The translations under genes and the position numbers were made by a program. Positions 1 through 10,800 of a stretch of DNA of 64,000 nucleotides are shown here, piece by piece (the stretch's first letter is position 1; each line of letters starts with the position of its first letter). Below the pieces are notes generated by a model. It saw only the letters and a program-made list of their open reading frames with translations. It did not search any database and was not told the origin of the DNA. Source of the DNA: Stomorhina lunata (lineage: Eukaryota > Arthropoda > Insecta > Diptera > Rhiniidae); NCBI GenBank assembly GCA_933228675.1, contig OW121744.1:24454640-24518639 (forward strand), given 5' to 3'.

Positions 1-428
1 TTGATTACTAAAAACTAATATATTTTTTTTTTGATTTTTTTGTTTTTTATTAATTTTTTTTTTACATTTTATTGTTTTAAAATTTTTTTGTAGATTTTTA
101 TGTTTTATTTCTGATTAAATACATTTTTTACGATTTGCTCTTAACAGTGATTACGATATTTCTTCGGTAGATAAAATGTTTTTATCATTATTGAGTTGAA
201 AGTTGACAAAATGAAAATTTATTTATGTATGTATATGATTATGCAATTTTGAACACTTTAGTTAAAAAAGGAGTGAGTTGTTTTTCATAATATTAATAAA
301 TGTTACTGGCCTCCAAACTATTTTTTTTTCAAGTTTACTTAAAAGTTTAAGATGTTATTAGTGACATACGTTTTATTATAATTATTGCATATAATAATTT
401 TCATTAGATTTTAGAAAAGATTGTCAAC

Positions 429-1513
429 TTATTCCTCAATACGATAGATAAGGAAGAAATTCTCGGTATCCTTCTCAGCGGCTGGTGGTGCTTCGGGAGC
501 TTTTCGTGATAACGGTTCGAAGCCCATTAGTAAAAAGCTCTCCAAGAGACGAGCACGATCTGTACGATTTTTACGTACATACATGACAACTGCATCAACT
601 TCTAGCTTATCTTCAGCAAATTCCAACAAGGAAACCAAAGTGTCCTTAGAAGATTCCGAAGCCAACTTTTCAGGCATGGCTACATACAAGATGTTATTTG
701 TAGGATTCAAGACAGACTCCCATTTGGTGAATTTGTTCTCAGTTGTATGCAACTTGACAACAATACGTATGGGATGATCATGCTGCAAAATCTGCCTGAC
801 TACCTCTTGGCAATCATCGTCCGAATACAAAGATTGAACATCCGAGTCAGAATATTCAGATGAAGCCGAAGAGCTAGGGCTGCTAGAACCATCGCTGCTG
901 CTAGCGCTAGTACTCCTGTCAAATAAGCTGCTGCCACCAGCTGAGCCAACCGAAGTTTTTCGAGTGTAACCTATAATGATAGTAAATTGAAATTATGGAA
1001 TTATTTTGTTAAATATTTATAATATAACCGCCAAAAAGACTCAAGTGCCAAAAAATAAAATTTAGAGAAGATGCATTTTTTTAAATATCTTTGAACAGTG
1101 AATTGTACTTAAATCTTTATTGTTTTTGCTGTAAAATCATAACGGTAAATTCTACTGCTCTGATATTTTGTGAGATGATGCAGATGATCATGAATAATAA
1201 AATGAAAATCGTCCATCATGTCGCTTAAGCCCTTTTGGTGGTTATGGCTCGATATATGTATATCAAATTTATGTATATTTGTTTATATTACCTGTTAAGA
1301 GTGACGCCCTATCGTGATCTGTTCTGTGGTGGGTAGGGACATCAGGACCACCACAGAGGCCCTACGCCGAGAGAGATACAGTATGACTCAGTCGACATGT
1401 TGGTAGCGCAAGAAGAGGTGGAGATGGTACGCAATTTGCCCTCAGCACAGTTGGCACCGAGAACCGATTCCGTAAACTCTCTTCTACTACTACTACTACT
1501 AAACATTGGATCG
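429..1513 (-). CDS. guf: Ornithine decarboxylase antizyme (gutfeeling-type), two visible coding exons, +1 frameshift
   Basis: Antizyme binds ornithine decarboxylase monomers, sends them to the proteasome and lowers polyamine uptake. Coding exons on the minus strand are 1513-1292 and 970-429. ORF1 can start at ATG 1506-1504 and runs 54 residues (Ser-rich start) to TGA 1344-1342. Reading then shifts +1 to GAT 1343-1341. The intron (1291-971) has GTAATA and AG borders, and the split Gly codon G|GT joins in the shifted frame. The shifted product (197 residues) carries a Ser-rich linker and then the antizyme fold, with motifs such as SLLEFAEDKL, VRKNRTDRARLLESF and MGFEPL, ending IYRIEE. Total about 251 residues, close to fly antizymes. 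An AG acceptor lies just upstream of the first visible exon (1515-1514), so a further 5' exon probably exists that I cannot place. A candidate poly(A) signal on the minus strand is at 372-377. Confident of family; the start codon is inferred. Confidence 0.93.
1341..1347 (-). promoter_or_regulatory. guf: Antizyme +1 programmed frameshift site (UCC-UGA-U)
   Basis: Read on the minus strand, ORF1 ends TGG TGG TCC TGA and the next base is T. This is the UCC UGA U context used by animal antizymes. Polyamines raise +1 slippage at the stop codon. The downstream frame stays open through a spliced junction into the conserved antizyme domain, so the shift is needed to make the protein. Confidence 0.93.
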
Positions 1514-2575
1514 CTAAAAGATATTATAAAAATAATAAAGTTTTAGAATTTATTGGATCAAATTTATAAAGTTTATTGGGGGTTTTAACATCATAACTTT
1601 TTTATGGTTTTTGGCATGATTTTAAATCGTTTACAATTATACTATGATTTTTTTTTTAAGTCCTAATGTAAAAATCATTTCAAAAGCCTCAAGAAAAAAT
1701 CATAAAAAAAGATATGATGTAAAATTCCCTTATGTTGTTTTTTATTTTGCAGTTTTTTAGTTGATTTAGTTTAATGGCTGAAGACTGAAAATTTTTAATC
1801 ATTTAAATGACTCAAAATTTGTATCTCATTTTCATAAACTAATAAAATAATATTGTTAAAAAAAAAAAACTTTTAGATCTAAAAGTTTTTAACTGTAATT
1901 TGTTTAATAAAAAATTAAATTTTTTAATAAAAAAATAATTTTTTTTAATAAAAAAATTATTATTATTTTCTTTTTAATTAAAATTTTTATTAAAGAAATT
2001 TATTTTTTTTTAATAAAAAAATTAAAATTTTTATTAAAGAAATTTATTTTTTTTAATAAAAATTTTAAAAATTGTTTTAAAGAAAAATATTAAAATTTTT
2101 TTAACAAAAAGGGAATAACTTAAAACGTATTGTAAATTTTATTTAAAAAATTATCAGGAATATTTAAGATAACCTAAAAAGTATTGTATATTTTATTTAA
2201 AAGTTGTGCAAGTATATTTAAGATATTTTAATAACAATTTCTACATAATTTCTAGTTATCTTAAACCAATAAAATAAGTAAATAAAAATAGATAAGATTG
2301 AAAGACTAAACAAAATTAGTCTATTTAACAAAAGCATTCAATCACGAGTTTCTTTTAAAAATACAACACTGTATTTTATGCTTGAAGGTTGTATTGACGT
2401 CAAGCTTATTCAGCAAAAACATGGCGCCGCACAACTGTCAAATGTAGAGAAAAGCCGTATGCCTGTAATCGTTTTCTGTAGCAAACACATTAAAAGAATA
2501 ACAACTTCGCGAAAAACATTAAAAATAGTTTAAATAAATAAAAATTAATAGAAGAAAATTAAATAAAATACCGAA
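1514..2575. other. Divergent guf/SmD3 intergenic and 5' region
   Basis: About 1 kb between the first visible antizyme exon and the SmD3 start codon. It must hold the SmD3 promoter and leader, and probably upstream antizyme exon(s) and promoter. The 1880-2110 part is a low-complexity run of T-rich and A-rich blocks (TTTTTAATAAAAAAATT-like). The stretch 2390-2500 is markedly more GC-rich and contains ATGGCGCCGCACAACTGTCA, typical of a fly core-promoter area. No TATA box is evident. Confidence 0.5.
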
Positions 2576-3087
2576 ATGTCGATTGGTGTACCGATTAAAG
2601 TATTGCACGAGGCAGAGGGTCATATTATAACATGTGAAACTATAACCGGAGAAGTTTATCGTGGAAAACTGATTGAAGCTGAAGACAACATGAATTGCCA
2701 AATGACACAAATTACAGTAACCTACCGTGATGGGCGCACGGCCAATTTGGAAAATGTTTATATTCGAGGATCAAAAATTCGTTTCCTCATACTGCCGGAC
2801 ATGTTGAAGAATGCTCCAATGTTTAAGAAACAAACGGGTAAAGGTCTGGGTGGGACGTCAGGTAGAGGCAAGGCGGCTATATTGCGAGCACAAGGTTAGT
2901 TGAAATTGTTAAATAAACCAAAAAAAAAAAACTTGTATTGACTGAAAACATTAACTTTTTAGCACGAGGTCGTGGAAGAGGAGGTCCACCTGGTGGTGGC
3001 CGCGGTGGTCCACCGGGTGCCCCCGGCGGTGGACGTGGTGCCTGGCAAGGAGGCCCTACTGGTGGTCGAGGCCGTGGCGGTTTATAA
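2576..3087 (+). CDS. SmD3: Small nuclear ribonucleoprotein SmD3, two exons
   Basis: SmD3 is one of seven Sm proteins that form the heptameric ring on U1, U2, U4 and U5 snRNA in the nucleus. Exons are 2576-2894 and 2963-3087, with a 68-base intron (GTTAGT ... TTTTTAG) splitting an Ala codon. The product is 147 residues, near the fly SmD3 length. The Sm fold covers about residues 4-80: Sm1 motif around [18 protein letters not shown], with EAEDNMN, and Sm2 motif [15 protein letters not shown]. The C-terminal tail is a run of RGRGRGG, GGPPG and GGRGRGG repeats, the Arg-Gly dipeptides that PRMT5 dimethylates for SMN-dependent assembly. ATG 2576 is the only in-frame start before the Sm fold. A poly(A) signal AATAAA is at 3261-3266. 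Divergent neighbour of antizyme. Confidence 0.97.
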
Positions 3088-3682
3088 ATGTTTTTCTTTT
3101 ATTTGTTTCTAAGAATACTATGCAAAAAACTTTCTTTTGAACTTTTCTTAAACAGATAAATAACTTTTAAGTCATTTAAATATTTAAGTACTACATATTT
3201 TGAATTTTTCTATATTATAAGTTATGTACTAAAAAATTTGCTATTGTTTCTCCATAGCATAATAAAATAATGAAGATGTGAAGACAATTTTATGAAATCG
3301 AAATGTCTTATTATCATTATTGTGGAATGTGAACAGGAAGCTTAACAGATTACAAAAAAAGATATTGAAATAGAAAACAGATGTAGTGCAAACAACTTAA
3401 GGAAACCTAACAAAAATTCAAGGTAAAGCTGTTTTGGAATAGTTCGGTATCACAATTCACCAAAGAACATTTTTATTTAAAGACTTTGAAAATGTTTCTT
3501 CATCTATAGGCTTAAATTTGAACCACTTGTTATTTGTATGTCGCTCTTTTCTGCCGCAAAACATTTATTCTGTTTTTAAAAATCAAAAAAATCTTGTTTT
3601 TGAATGAAGCTCATTTTCATCTTTGCGAATACATTAATAAATTGAATTTCAGTATTTGGGGCTCAGAAAACAAATATATGGA
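3088..3682. other. SmD3 3' UTR and AT-rich spacer
   Basis: Holds the SmD3 3' end with poly(A) signal AATAAA at 3261-3266, then AT-rich sequence in which I see no gene. Confidence 0.6.
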
Positions 3683-3857
3683 GCCTGTTCGTAAATGCAT
3701 CACGACTTCCAGCGCTTGATAATAGCTAACTATTATTTTACTCTAAATTTTGTACGCAAATAGAAAGCAGCGCTGCCCAAAAATATGTACGCCTAAACAG
3801 CGCATCATTGTATTTCATGCTGCAAAGTTTGCAATCGTGATGCATTTACGAACAGGC
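3683..3857. mobile_element. MITE-like element with 23-bp perfect terminal inverted repeats
   Basis: GCCTGTTCGTAAATGCATCA... at 3683-3705 is repeated inverted at 3835-3857 with all 23 bases matching. The match continues outward with one indel (ATGGAGCC against ATGGGCC). The 175-bp element has no coding capacity and abuts the transposase remnant at 3865-4360. Confidence 0.75.
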
Positions 3858-3864
3858 CCATGAT

Positions 3865-4360
3865 CTTACAGAGGACTTTACACCTATTACGAGTGACTGT
3901 TTGTGTAGCTTGTGGAGCGAAGGCATCATTGGCCCATATTTCTTTGAAAATGACGGCGCAACTATAACGGTCAATGGAGACACCTATGGCACCATTATAA
4001 CCGATTCTTTTGTGCCCGCTCTTGGTGAGGACGATGTTTGGTTTCAGGGTGGCACAACTTGCCACACATCACATGTCAAAATCGATTTATTGCGTCAAAC
4101 GTTTGATGGCCGTTTAAAAGCCGAAATAGTGATGTCAATTGGCTGCCAAGAAGCTGTGATTTGAAACCGTTGAACTATATTGTGTGGGACACCGTTAAAG
4201 ACATGTGTTATACCGACAAACCAAAGGCAATTGAGCTTTTAAAGACAAACATTTATGGTGTCATAGTCGAGATCGAAAAATTTATCGAAATTTTGCCCAA
4301 CCAAATGGAATACTGTAAGGCCAGACGATGCCATATGAATGAAATAATATTCCATTAATA
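3865..4360 (+). pseudogene. IS630-Tc1-mariner superfamily transposase, C-terminal half, decayed
   Basis: Two frames carry the catalytic part of a Tc1/mariner-type DDE transposase. The first (about 3901-4160) reads LWSEGIIGPYFFEND, then WFQGGTTCHTSHVKIDLLRQ, the region around the second catalytic Asp. The second (4161-4358) reads PLNYIVWDTVKDMCYTDKPK and ends HMNEIIFH, the normal C-terminus of this subfamily. The usual GA-containing WFQQDGAT is altered and the D/E segment is broken by a frameshift near 4150, so it is inactive. The matching N-terminal half of the same subfamily lies at 6488-6730, downstream rather than upstream, so the two are not simply one element. Confidence 0.85.
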
Positions 4361-4429
4361 ACCCGAACAACTGAACTTTTTTTTTATTTTGGACCAACAA
4401 TCAGAGGTGGAGGATAGAGGGAGTTGTGT

Positions 4430-4870
4430 AGTAGGAAAGTTTATTTATTTATACAGTGTGTTGTGCGATCCACCGGCCAACCGACTACAAAGGAATGAAC
4501 TCTCGTTGAGTTTCTTGTTCTACAGAGAAATCTACGAGTTTTAGGAGTAGTAGTAGCGATGGAACAGTGAAACGCAACAAATATTGCGATAATGCTCAAG
4601 TGAGTCAAAAGAGTTGGCTACCCTACTGTCTTCGATAAGCACCTTCGCCGTCTCCTGTACACAGTCAAGCAGCTCCAAAATATACTTTGAAGCACGGACC
4701 CATACATGAGAGTTGTATTCCATTTTCGATCGGATATAGGTGGTGAAGTGAAGTATATACTAAACCGCTTGAGAAAACCCAAACACTTGAATGCTTCTTT
4801 CGACACTTGAAAAATGAGTTCAGCCCAACGGACCTCGCATTGAATTTTCATGCCCAGAACTTCAAGAGTT
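4430..4870 (-). pseudogene. LINE reverse transcriptase, C-terminal fragment
   Basis: The minus strand reads FQVSKEAFKCLGFLKR (4740-4851). After a frameshift it reads MEYNSHVWVRASKYILELLD and EDSRVANSFDSLEHYRNI, followed by a degraded FVVGWPVDRTTH stretch near 4460. These are conserved blocks downstream of the reverse transcriptase fingers/palm in insect non-LTR elements. There are at least two frame changes, so it is dead. No 3' tail is visible. Confidence 0.75.
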
Positions 4871-5413
4871 TCTGATTACTTAATATTTGTACCACCCATA
4901 ATTACAGATGAAGCAACATTATTCATTACGCTTTTATTTTAAAAAAGTGCAGCTAAATCATGACATCAAAAGTTAAGATCGAAAAAGTTTTATATATTTA
5001 ACCGAGTTCACAAGGGTAAAAATACTAGCTGTGATCCTTCAAAGAACTCTATAATCAATTTTTCAAAAAGTTCCAACACAAGATTTAAATTTTTTTATCT
5101 CCCTTTTAGGTTAGTAGATATCAGGTAACCGTTTTACGTTTACGTTTTACTGACCCTAAAAGTCTAATTTGTGGATGTACACACAAAAACTACCCCATGA
5201 TCAAAATCAGTCCACATTTGGCCTTTGTTTCCATAAAATGGTCATAAATATTGATGAAATAGACATAAATTTCGCAAAAAAAAACTATGTATAACAATTT
5301 AACATAACTTTGCATATTTATGTATAAATTGTTATTATAATAAATGGAAAATATACATAAATTTTAAAATAAAACATTTAAATTAAAACATTAAATGTTA
5401 GTTCGTCGATATT
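4871..5413. other. AT-rich intergenic, no gene seen
   Basis: No frame, RNA gene or structured repeat is supported here. Confidence 0.5.
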
Positions 5414-5514
5414 CGAATACTATACAAAGAGAGCAATTCCATGACAGTAATAAAATATTTTGTTTTCATAGTAACTAGACTGTCGACAGATAGCTCTCTT
5501 TATTTCGTTATTCG
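5414..5514. mobile_element. Short inverted-repeat element, copy 1
   Basis: A 101-bp unit bounded by CGAATA ... TATTCG with inner inverted blocks CAAAGAGAGC and GCTCTCTTTAT. The centre holds AATTCCATGACAGTA and the palindrome CTGTCGACAG. A second copy lies 180 bp downstream. Confidence 0.65.
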
Positions 5515-5691
5515 TTAAGATATTGAGTTAAGAAAAAGATTTAAAAAATTTAAATTTTAAAATCGATGGACAAGAAATACAAACATATAGACAAATAAAT
5601 TCCTAAAAACATATTAGTTTGTTAGTACATAGATTTTTTAAGATCTGAGAAAAATGTTTAAATGTTAATTAAACATTCCATTGGGGCTTAT

Positions 5692-5781
5692 CGAATATCA
5701 TACAAAGAGAACAATTCCATGACAGTATTAAATTGTTCTATCTGGACTGTCGACGGACAGCTCTCTTTATTTATATATTCG
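5692..5781. mobile_element. Short inverted-repeat element, copy 2
   Basis: A 90-bp copy of the 5414-5514 element in the same orientation. It has the same CGAATA/TATTCG ends, the same CAATTCCATGACAGTA core and a diverged CTGTCGACGGACAGCTCTCT end. Divergence between copies shows this is an old family, not a recent tandem duplication. Confidence 0.65.
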
Positions 5782-6487
5782 CTTAATTAGAATATAGTTC
5801 AATAAACATATAGAACGAATTACTCAATAATAAAAGACAATTGAAGACAATAATTTTTTAGCAAAAACATTTATCAAACACTTAAGAAATTAAGTTCTTT
5901 AATTAAAAATTATATTTTAATCAATTAAATTGCACCGAGTGAAGAATACTCAATAAATTAAAACAGTTATGACGATGACAACGTCTTTGTAAAATGAAAA
6001 CAATACGAACTTATGGATAGGTCCTAATTTCTTTTTATTTTATTATTTATGTATATGCAAGACCAAAATATGCCACTCAAAACTAAATTAAATCATTGAA
6101 AATTTTTTGCGCACTTGGCACACATTTTTTGTGTTTCTTTTTTTTTGTTTTAATTTAAATATTTTTTGCGCTACACATTTCTTTTTGATGATAATTTAAA
6201 AATAAAATCAGAGAAGACAGTCTGTCGAGTACATATTTATACTAGAAATACAGTTTATCTTTTTTTTAAATTAAAAACATCAACATATTAAAAGAAAATA
6301 ATCTTATTTATAGGATTAAGAATTTGTTTTGCTTTAGAAATCACCTGTTTGTTTTTAAACAAAAATTAATATGCGTCGTACTATGGCAAAGTGTTATTCA
6401 TTTCGTTTTTTCAAAAGTATAGGACTGGAATTCGACATCTGTCAAACTAACAACTTTTTTTCAGTTGAAAGTCTGACATTCACGAAA
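5782..6487. other. AT-rich intergenic, no gene seen
   Basis: Only AT-rich sequence and short homopolymers are visible. The CAGTCTGTCGAG at about 6218 faintly echoes the small inverted-repeat element upstream. Confidence 0.4.
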
Positions 6488-6730
6488 ATGAATCGCTTAA
6501 GTATCACACAACGCATACAAATTATCAAAACAAACTACAAAAAATGGTGATTCTCCAACAGCCACATATCGTGCTTCAAGGGGAGATTTTGGTTAACATA
6601 ATAGTCCAACTACGCAAGCAATTGGCAATTGTGAAGAAATTTGAACTGGAGCGGTTATAAATATTGTAAGGCCTGTGCATAATCGTTTCGCTCGTTCCGT
6701 TGAAAATATCGCTGCTGTCTGGCCGGGGAT
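6488..6730 (+). pseudogene. IS630-Tc1-mariner superfamily transposase, N-terminal half, decayed
   Basis: From ATG 6488 the plus strand reads MNRLSITQRIQIIKTNYK, the first helix-turn-helix of a Tc1/mariner-type transposase. A 1-base shift then gives NGDSPTATYRASRGDFG, and another frame gives NIVRPVHNRFARSVENIAAV, the linker before the second DNA-binding helix. Three frames are needed over 240 bases, so it is a pseudogene. It belongs to the same subfamily as the C-terminal piece at 3865-4360. Confidence 0.8.
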
Positions 6731-6833
6731 CGAACTTGGGACATCTGGTTTGCTAGGCGGATTTTAGATTTATGGTTACCCTGTGTTTACACAGGTGGTC
6801 TACTACGACGTTGGGCGTCATAGTAGACCACCT
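6725..6833 (-). repeat. Possible tRNA-derived SINE fragment with long hairpin
   Basis: On the minus strand AAGTTCGATCCCCGGCC (about 6720-6736) matches a tRNA B box. Upstream of it lies an 18-bp inverted repeat, AGGTGGTCTACTACGACG (6793-6810) against 6816-6833, with one mismatch and a 5-base loop. I see no clear A box, so the tRNA origin is tentative. Confidence 0.35.
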
Positions 6834-9119
6834 CAGAAGTAAAAAAGCTTTTGGATCGTGTAGCTCTTTCAGGTATTATTTAATATGATTGATTTTGGAA
6901 TGAGCTTGAAGAAACGAAGAAAAAGCATGCTTACTTTACTATAATAACAGTTATGGGTTTAAGTTATTTCATTTAAAAAATAAAAAAAAAATAAATTTTC
7001 TCTTCGATTTATTTTAATTTTTGACCCATTGTGCATTCGATATTAAACCCATAATTTTTCAAAAAACATTGACATAAAACCAACAGTCTAGGGAAAAAAA
7101 CAGTGAAACCATTTTTAAATATATTAAACCGCTTAATGTTGAGAAATTTCCAAAGTCAAATATTTTTAGCTTATCGAAAAAAGTGCATTTTTTTCTCAAA
7201 AAGATGGTATGAACTATTTATTAAAAGTTATTGTTTTATTATATATTCGTAGTCCCAGTATAATTTTAAATTAAAATTTAAGTCTGTGCAACATTTCTTT
7301 TAGATACAGTTTTCAAAAATTGTTGTGTCGGGAGCAAACACTTCACTATTTCACTAATTAATTTTTCACACACTATATAGATAAGCCTGTTGCTGTAAAA
7401 TACTCTTCTTTTTATTAAAACAAAACATTACAATTTTAAGTCAACCAATTTAAATTTTAATTTAAAAATTATTCTATATTTATGTATGATTGTAAAAAAA
7501 GTCTCAAATAAACTACAATTACAATTCTTTTAGATACAGCATTGAACGAAATTTGTCTAATTTTTAAGAAAATTTTTGTGTTTTCGAACATATAACAAAA
7601 AACTCAAGCCGATTATGCAACTTTCTGAAATACAGTTATATAGTCCCATATATTCTCTTCGGATTTCAAAAATAAAAAGTAGCGCAAATTCATAAACGAA
7701 TCCAGAAAATAGAATTTTATTAAAAATGACAAATTTTTATACTACATAATTTTAATTGCAAAAAGGGTCAATTTGGTTTCCTTTTTTAAAATTTTTAAAA
7801 TTGTTTTACATTAACAATAAAATAAACTTTATAACTGCAAAAAATTATTAATGTACCTTGTACAGTTTTTCAGAAATTTAGAGTTTAGAAGATACACATT
7901 TATTACATTTTTTTTTTTTTTGTTTCAAACCACTATGCGTCATTAGAACTGTGAGGTCTTATCACGTCAGTCCTAGAGGGTTAAAGTGGCATATAATCAT
8001 TATGCCTAGTTTTACATTTTTTTTAAATAAAAATCCATTTTTGACTCCTTCATTCTCCAAAGATTTCTTTTTAATCCAGCTTATAGGAACCAAACAATTT
8101 TTAAGGGAAATGAAGAATATTAAATTGTTAAAGTGTTATGAAATAATTAGTGGAATGTGCATGAAATAACGATTTAAATATCAAAAATTCCAGTCTATAC
8201 ATTATGTATACCTATTGTTATTGATATTATCACAGACACCATTTGCTGCCGCACAAGACATGATAACGATTTTAAAAATATTAATGTATTAAAAAAGCTT
8301 AACTTTTCGTAATTGTTAGATTTAAAAAAATCTTAACTTCTAAATCACTTTAAAAAATTAAATAACAATAATAAATTTTGTTTCAAAAAAAAAAAAAAAA
8401 AAAAAAAATATGGAAATAAAAATATCACAGTTTGTTGCAATTAATATAATTCAATGGGAAAATCTTCACAGTTTCACTTTTGTTTCAATTTTAAATTAAA
8501 TTCAAAAATTTTCTTTGATATCTTAGACATGGATTTGTTTTGTTTAAATAAGAATAATAATTCTTATTTTATATTTTAGTTAAATATGTATAGTCTAGTT
8601 ATATTCTTATTTATTTTTAAGACGTTAGACAAACTGCGTCCGATTAAAGACTAAACTGAAAATGATAAAGACGATGATTTTTATAAGAAAACAACAAAAA
8701 AATTATAATGAGGCGGCGGGCAAGTGGCTAAAGGTGGCTGATGAAAAATAACGAAAAAGCTGTTGCTCGTGTTGTGGTTATGAGATGGATGATGTTGATG
8801 AACAAAAAAAGTTTTAGGCTTAAGGCTAACAATAAATAGGGAGGAAAATAAAAGAAAATTGTATACCATTTTGTAATTTTCTTTTATTTTATTTTTTTTC
8901 AAATATGTATTAGATAAACGTTTAGATGCAACACGTAGACAAGTATAATTGTATTATATTTTACTTGATATATTTTTGAATTAAGCCAGATATAATAATT
9001 TATATCAGAAATGGTAACAAGTGCTGCTTGTGTTATCTTTTTGTACCCTTCATCACACGATATTGGGTTTGTGCTGATGTTTGTAACGTTTAGAAATTTA
9101 TTAGTACACAATGATAATT
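6834..9119. other. AT-rich intergenic, no gene seen
   Basis: About 2.3 kb of AT-rich DNA with homopolymers, including an A run at about 8386-8407. The open frames here (for example 7951-8169 and 8681-9111) show no domain, no codon bias and no splice context. Confidence 0.5.
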
Positions 9120-9300
9120 TCTATGCTTTCTGTCTCATAGGACTGACTTACCGGAATTGAGATTTTGGCCCTTCACAGCCTTAATTTATATTGTATTTCA
9201 GTGAAGTTTAGAAATAATATTACTCATAGTAGAAATAAATTTTGTTGAAATCGGCCCATATTTGACCAAACCTCCCATATAAACTCAATTCTAAAAAGTC
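9120..9300 (-). repeat. Fragment of dispersed repeat family (GGTCAAATATGGGCCGATTT type)
   Basis: Read on the minus strand, ATGGGAGGTTTGGTCAAATA followed by TGGGCCGATTTC matches phrases in the longer copies at 15420-15790 and 21620-22330. This is a decayed copy in opposite orientation. Confidence 0.55.
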
Positions 9301-9394
9301 GCCGAAAATCAAAAAAAAAAAATAAATTTTAACATATTTTTTCTTATAAAATTATAAATAACTTTTCGAGAATTTAGTTTTTATAAGATTTTTT

Positions 9395-9464
9395 GGCTAT
9401 CCTCTACTTATACCGAAATTTTCGAAAATGTAGGGGCTATCCTCTACTTATACCGAAATTTTCG
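9395..9464. repeat. 30-bp direct duplication
   Basis: GGCTATCCTCTACTTATACC... occupies 9395-9424 and is repeated without change at 9435-9464, a 40-bp step. The second copy ends where the inverted-repeat element at 9464 begins. Confidence 0.7.
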
Positions 9465-10122
9465 CGATTCACTAACTTTTAAAACTTTCAAAAGGTTCTA
9501 CCATTAACAACACATTTTGATGTTTGCACTAACCACTATGTGATTCACTAACTTAGTTTAAGCCACGGTAAAGTTATGTGGCAACTTTGTCAAAATAAGA
9601 GAAAAACACAAAGAAGAATAAAAAAAAACAAGCCAAAAACTATTTTTGTTGTAAATTTTAAGAACAACTTGAGTAAAATATTAAAAATAATTATTATTTT
9701 AAATACATTTTTATTTATTTTGATGATATATGAATACTACTGAATGAATACATACTACTATCAAAAGAAGCCGGACGTCTGCTGAGCAGCCAAGTCATAT
9801 AGTTGAATTATATTTGTTGTTATATTCTTATATCATATTTTTTTTAATTATAATTTTCGATTTATATAAAGAAACAATTTTTTAATACACTTTTCTAAAT
9901 CACTTTTCTTAACCACTTTTCTTTAACATTAAACAGCATCAAAAATGTTGGCGTTAATAAACAACAATTTATTTGTTTATTAATAACAGCTGATTGAAAC
10001 AGCTGACTTTAAACGTCAACAGAAATCGTTAAAGTGTTAGTGAATAGCAGTGTGGTTAATTTAGTTGTTTAATAATTTTTTTTTAAAGAAACAATTGTGG
10101 TTAAAAAAGCGTAGTGAATCGC
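9464..10122. mobile_element. MITE-like element with nested inverted repeats
   Basis: The outer ends GCGATTCACTA (9464-9474) and TAGTGAATCGC (10112-10122) are inverted copies. A second, inner inverted pair (9528-9552 against 10034-10059) shares CTAACCAC and ATTCACTAAC. About 660 bp, non-coding. A nested arrangement of the same motif suggests a foldback-type element. Confidence 0.55.
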
Positions 10123-10179
10123 ACTACAGAGGTCGTTATTTCTGATAGAACTAGCTGGGATAATTGTCAATCGCTTTTT

Positions 10180-10800
10180 AAGGGGAACTCGATCTTCACA
10201 GACAGCTCTAAAATGGAAATCGTCACTGGTGCTGGTATTTTCTTAAAGGAATAGAATGTTAGGAAATCTTGCTGGCTAAGAGATGAGTGTAGTGTATTTC
10301 AGGCTGAAATCTTTGCCATTCTGAAAGCCAGTGAGCTCATTTCTTACAACATTCCTAAAGATAGCGAGTTGACAATCCAAGTTGACAGCCAGGATGCTCT
10401 AAAAGCCCTAAAGAATGTACTATCACATTGAAACTAGTCAAGTCGTGTAGATTATCTATCATCAGTTTATTAGCTGTCATTATCCTACGCTTCAAAACCA
10501 AAGACTTAAATTTCTAGGTAATAGATTCCATGAGGAACTGGGCGACATACAGCAGTGCGAACTGACTGACGTTCTAGGTTTTATATTGGAACTCAGAGAT
10601 CTTGGATAGGGTAGCGCTTATAGATGCCACTTCTCTTCTTTACGACTCCCTTATTCTATCTCTAACACTATTTATATTCTTCACCCTTCACTCTTCTTTC
10701 TCTTTCCGCTATCGTTCTATACTTTCAGAAAGGATCACAATGGACCCAAAGGTCTCCGAGTCTCTCTCCCCTGACATTACCTTTTCAACCTAACCTAATG
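10180..10800 (+). pseudogene. LINE fragment: RNase H domain and 3' end
   Basis: The plus strand reads IFTDSSKMEIVTGAGIF, then CSVFQAEIFAILKASEL and LTIQVDSQDALKALKN, giving the D-E-D residues of a LINE RNase H domain (I/Loa/R1-like elements). Stops break the frame near 10253 and 10425. The tail has CELTDVLGFILELRDLG (about 10556-10606) and a 3' UTR ending GGATCACAATGGACCC ... CAACCTAACCTAA (10732-10797), a 3' end seen again inverted at 58105-58180. Confidence 0.8.

Noticed and set aside
583..777. Plus-strand frame opposite antizyme
   Set aside because: Shadow of the antizyme coding sequence on the other strand.
3865..6730. One Tc1/mariner element split by later insertions
   Set aside because: The C-terminal half lies upstream of the N-terminal half on the same strand, which simple insertion cannot produce. 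Two separate copies are more likely.
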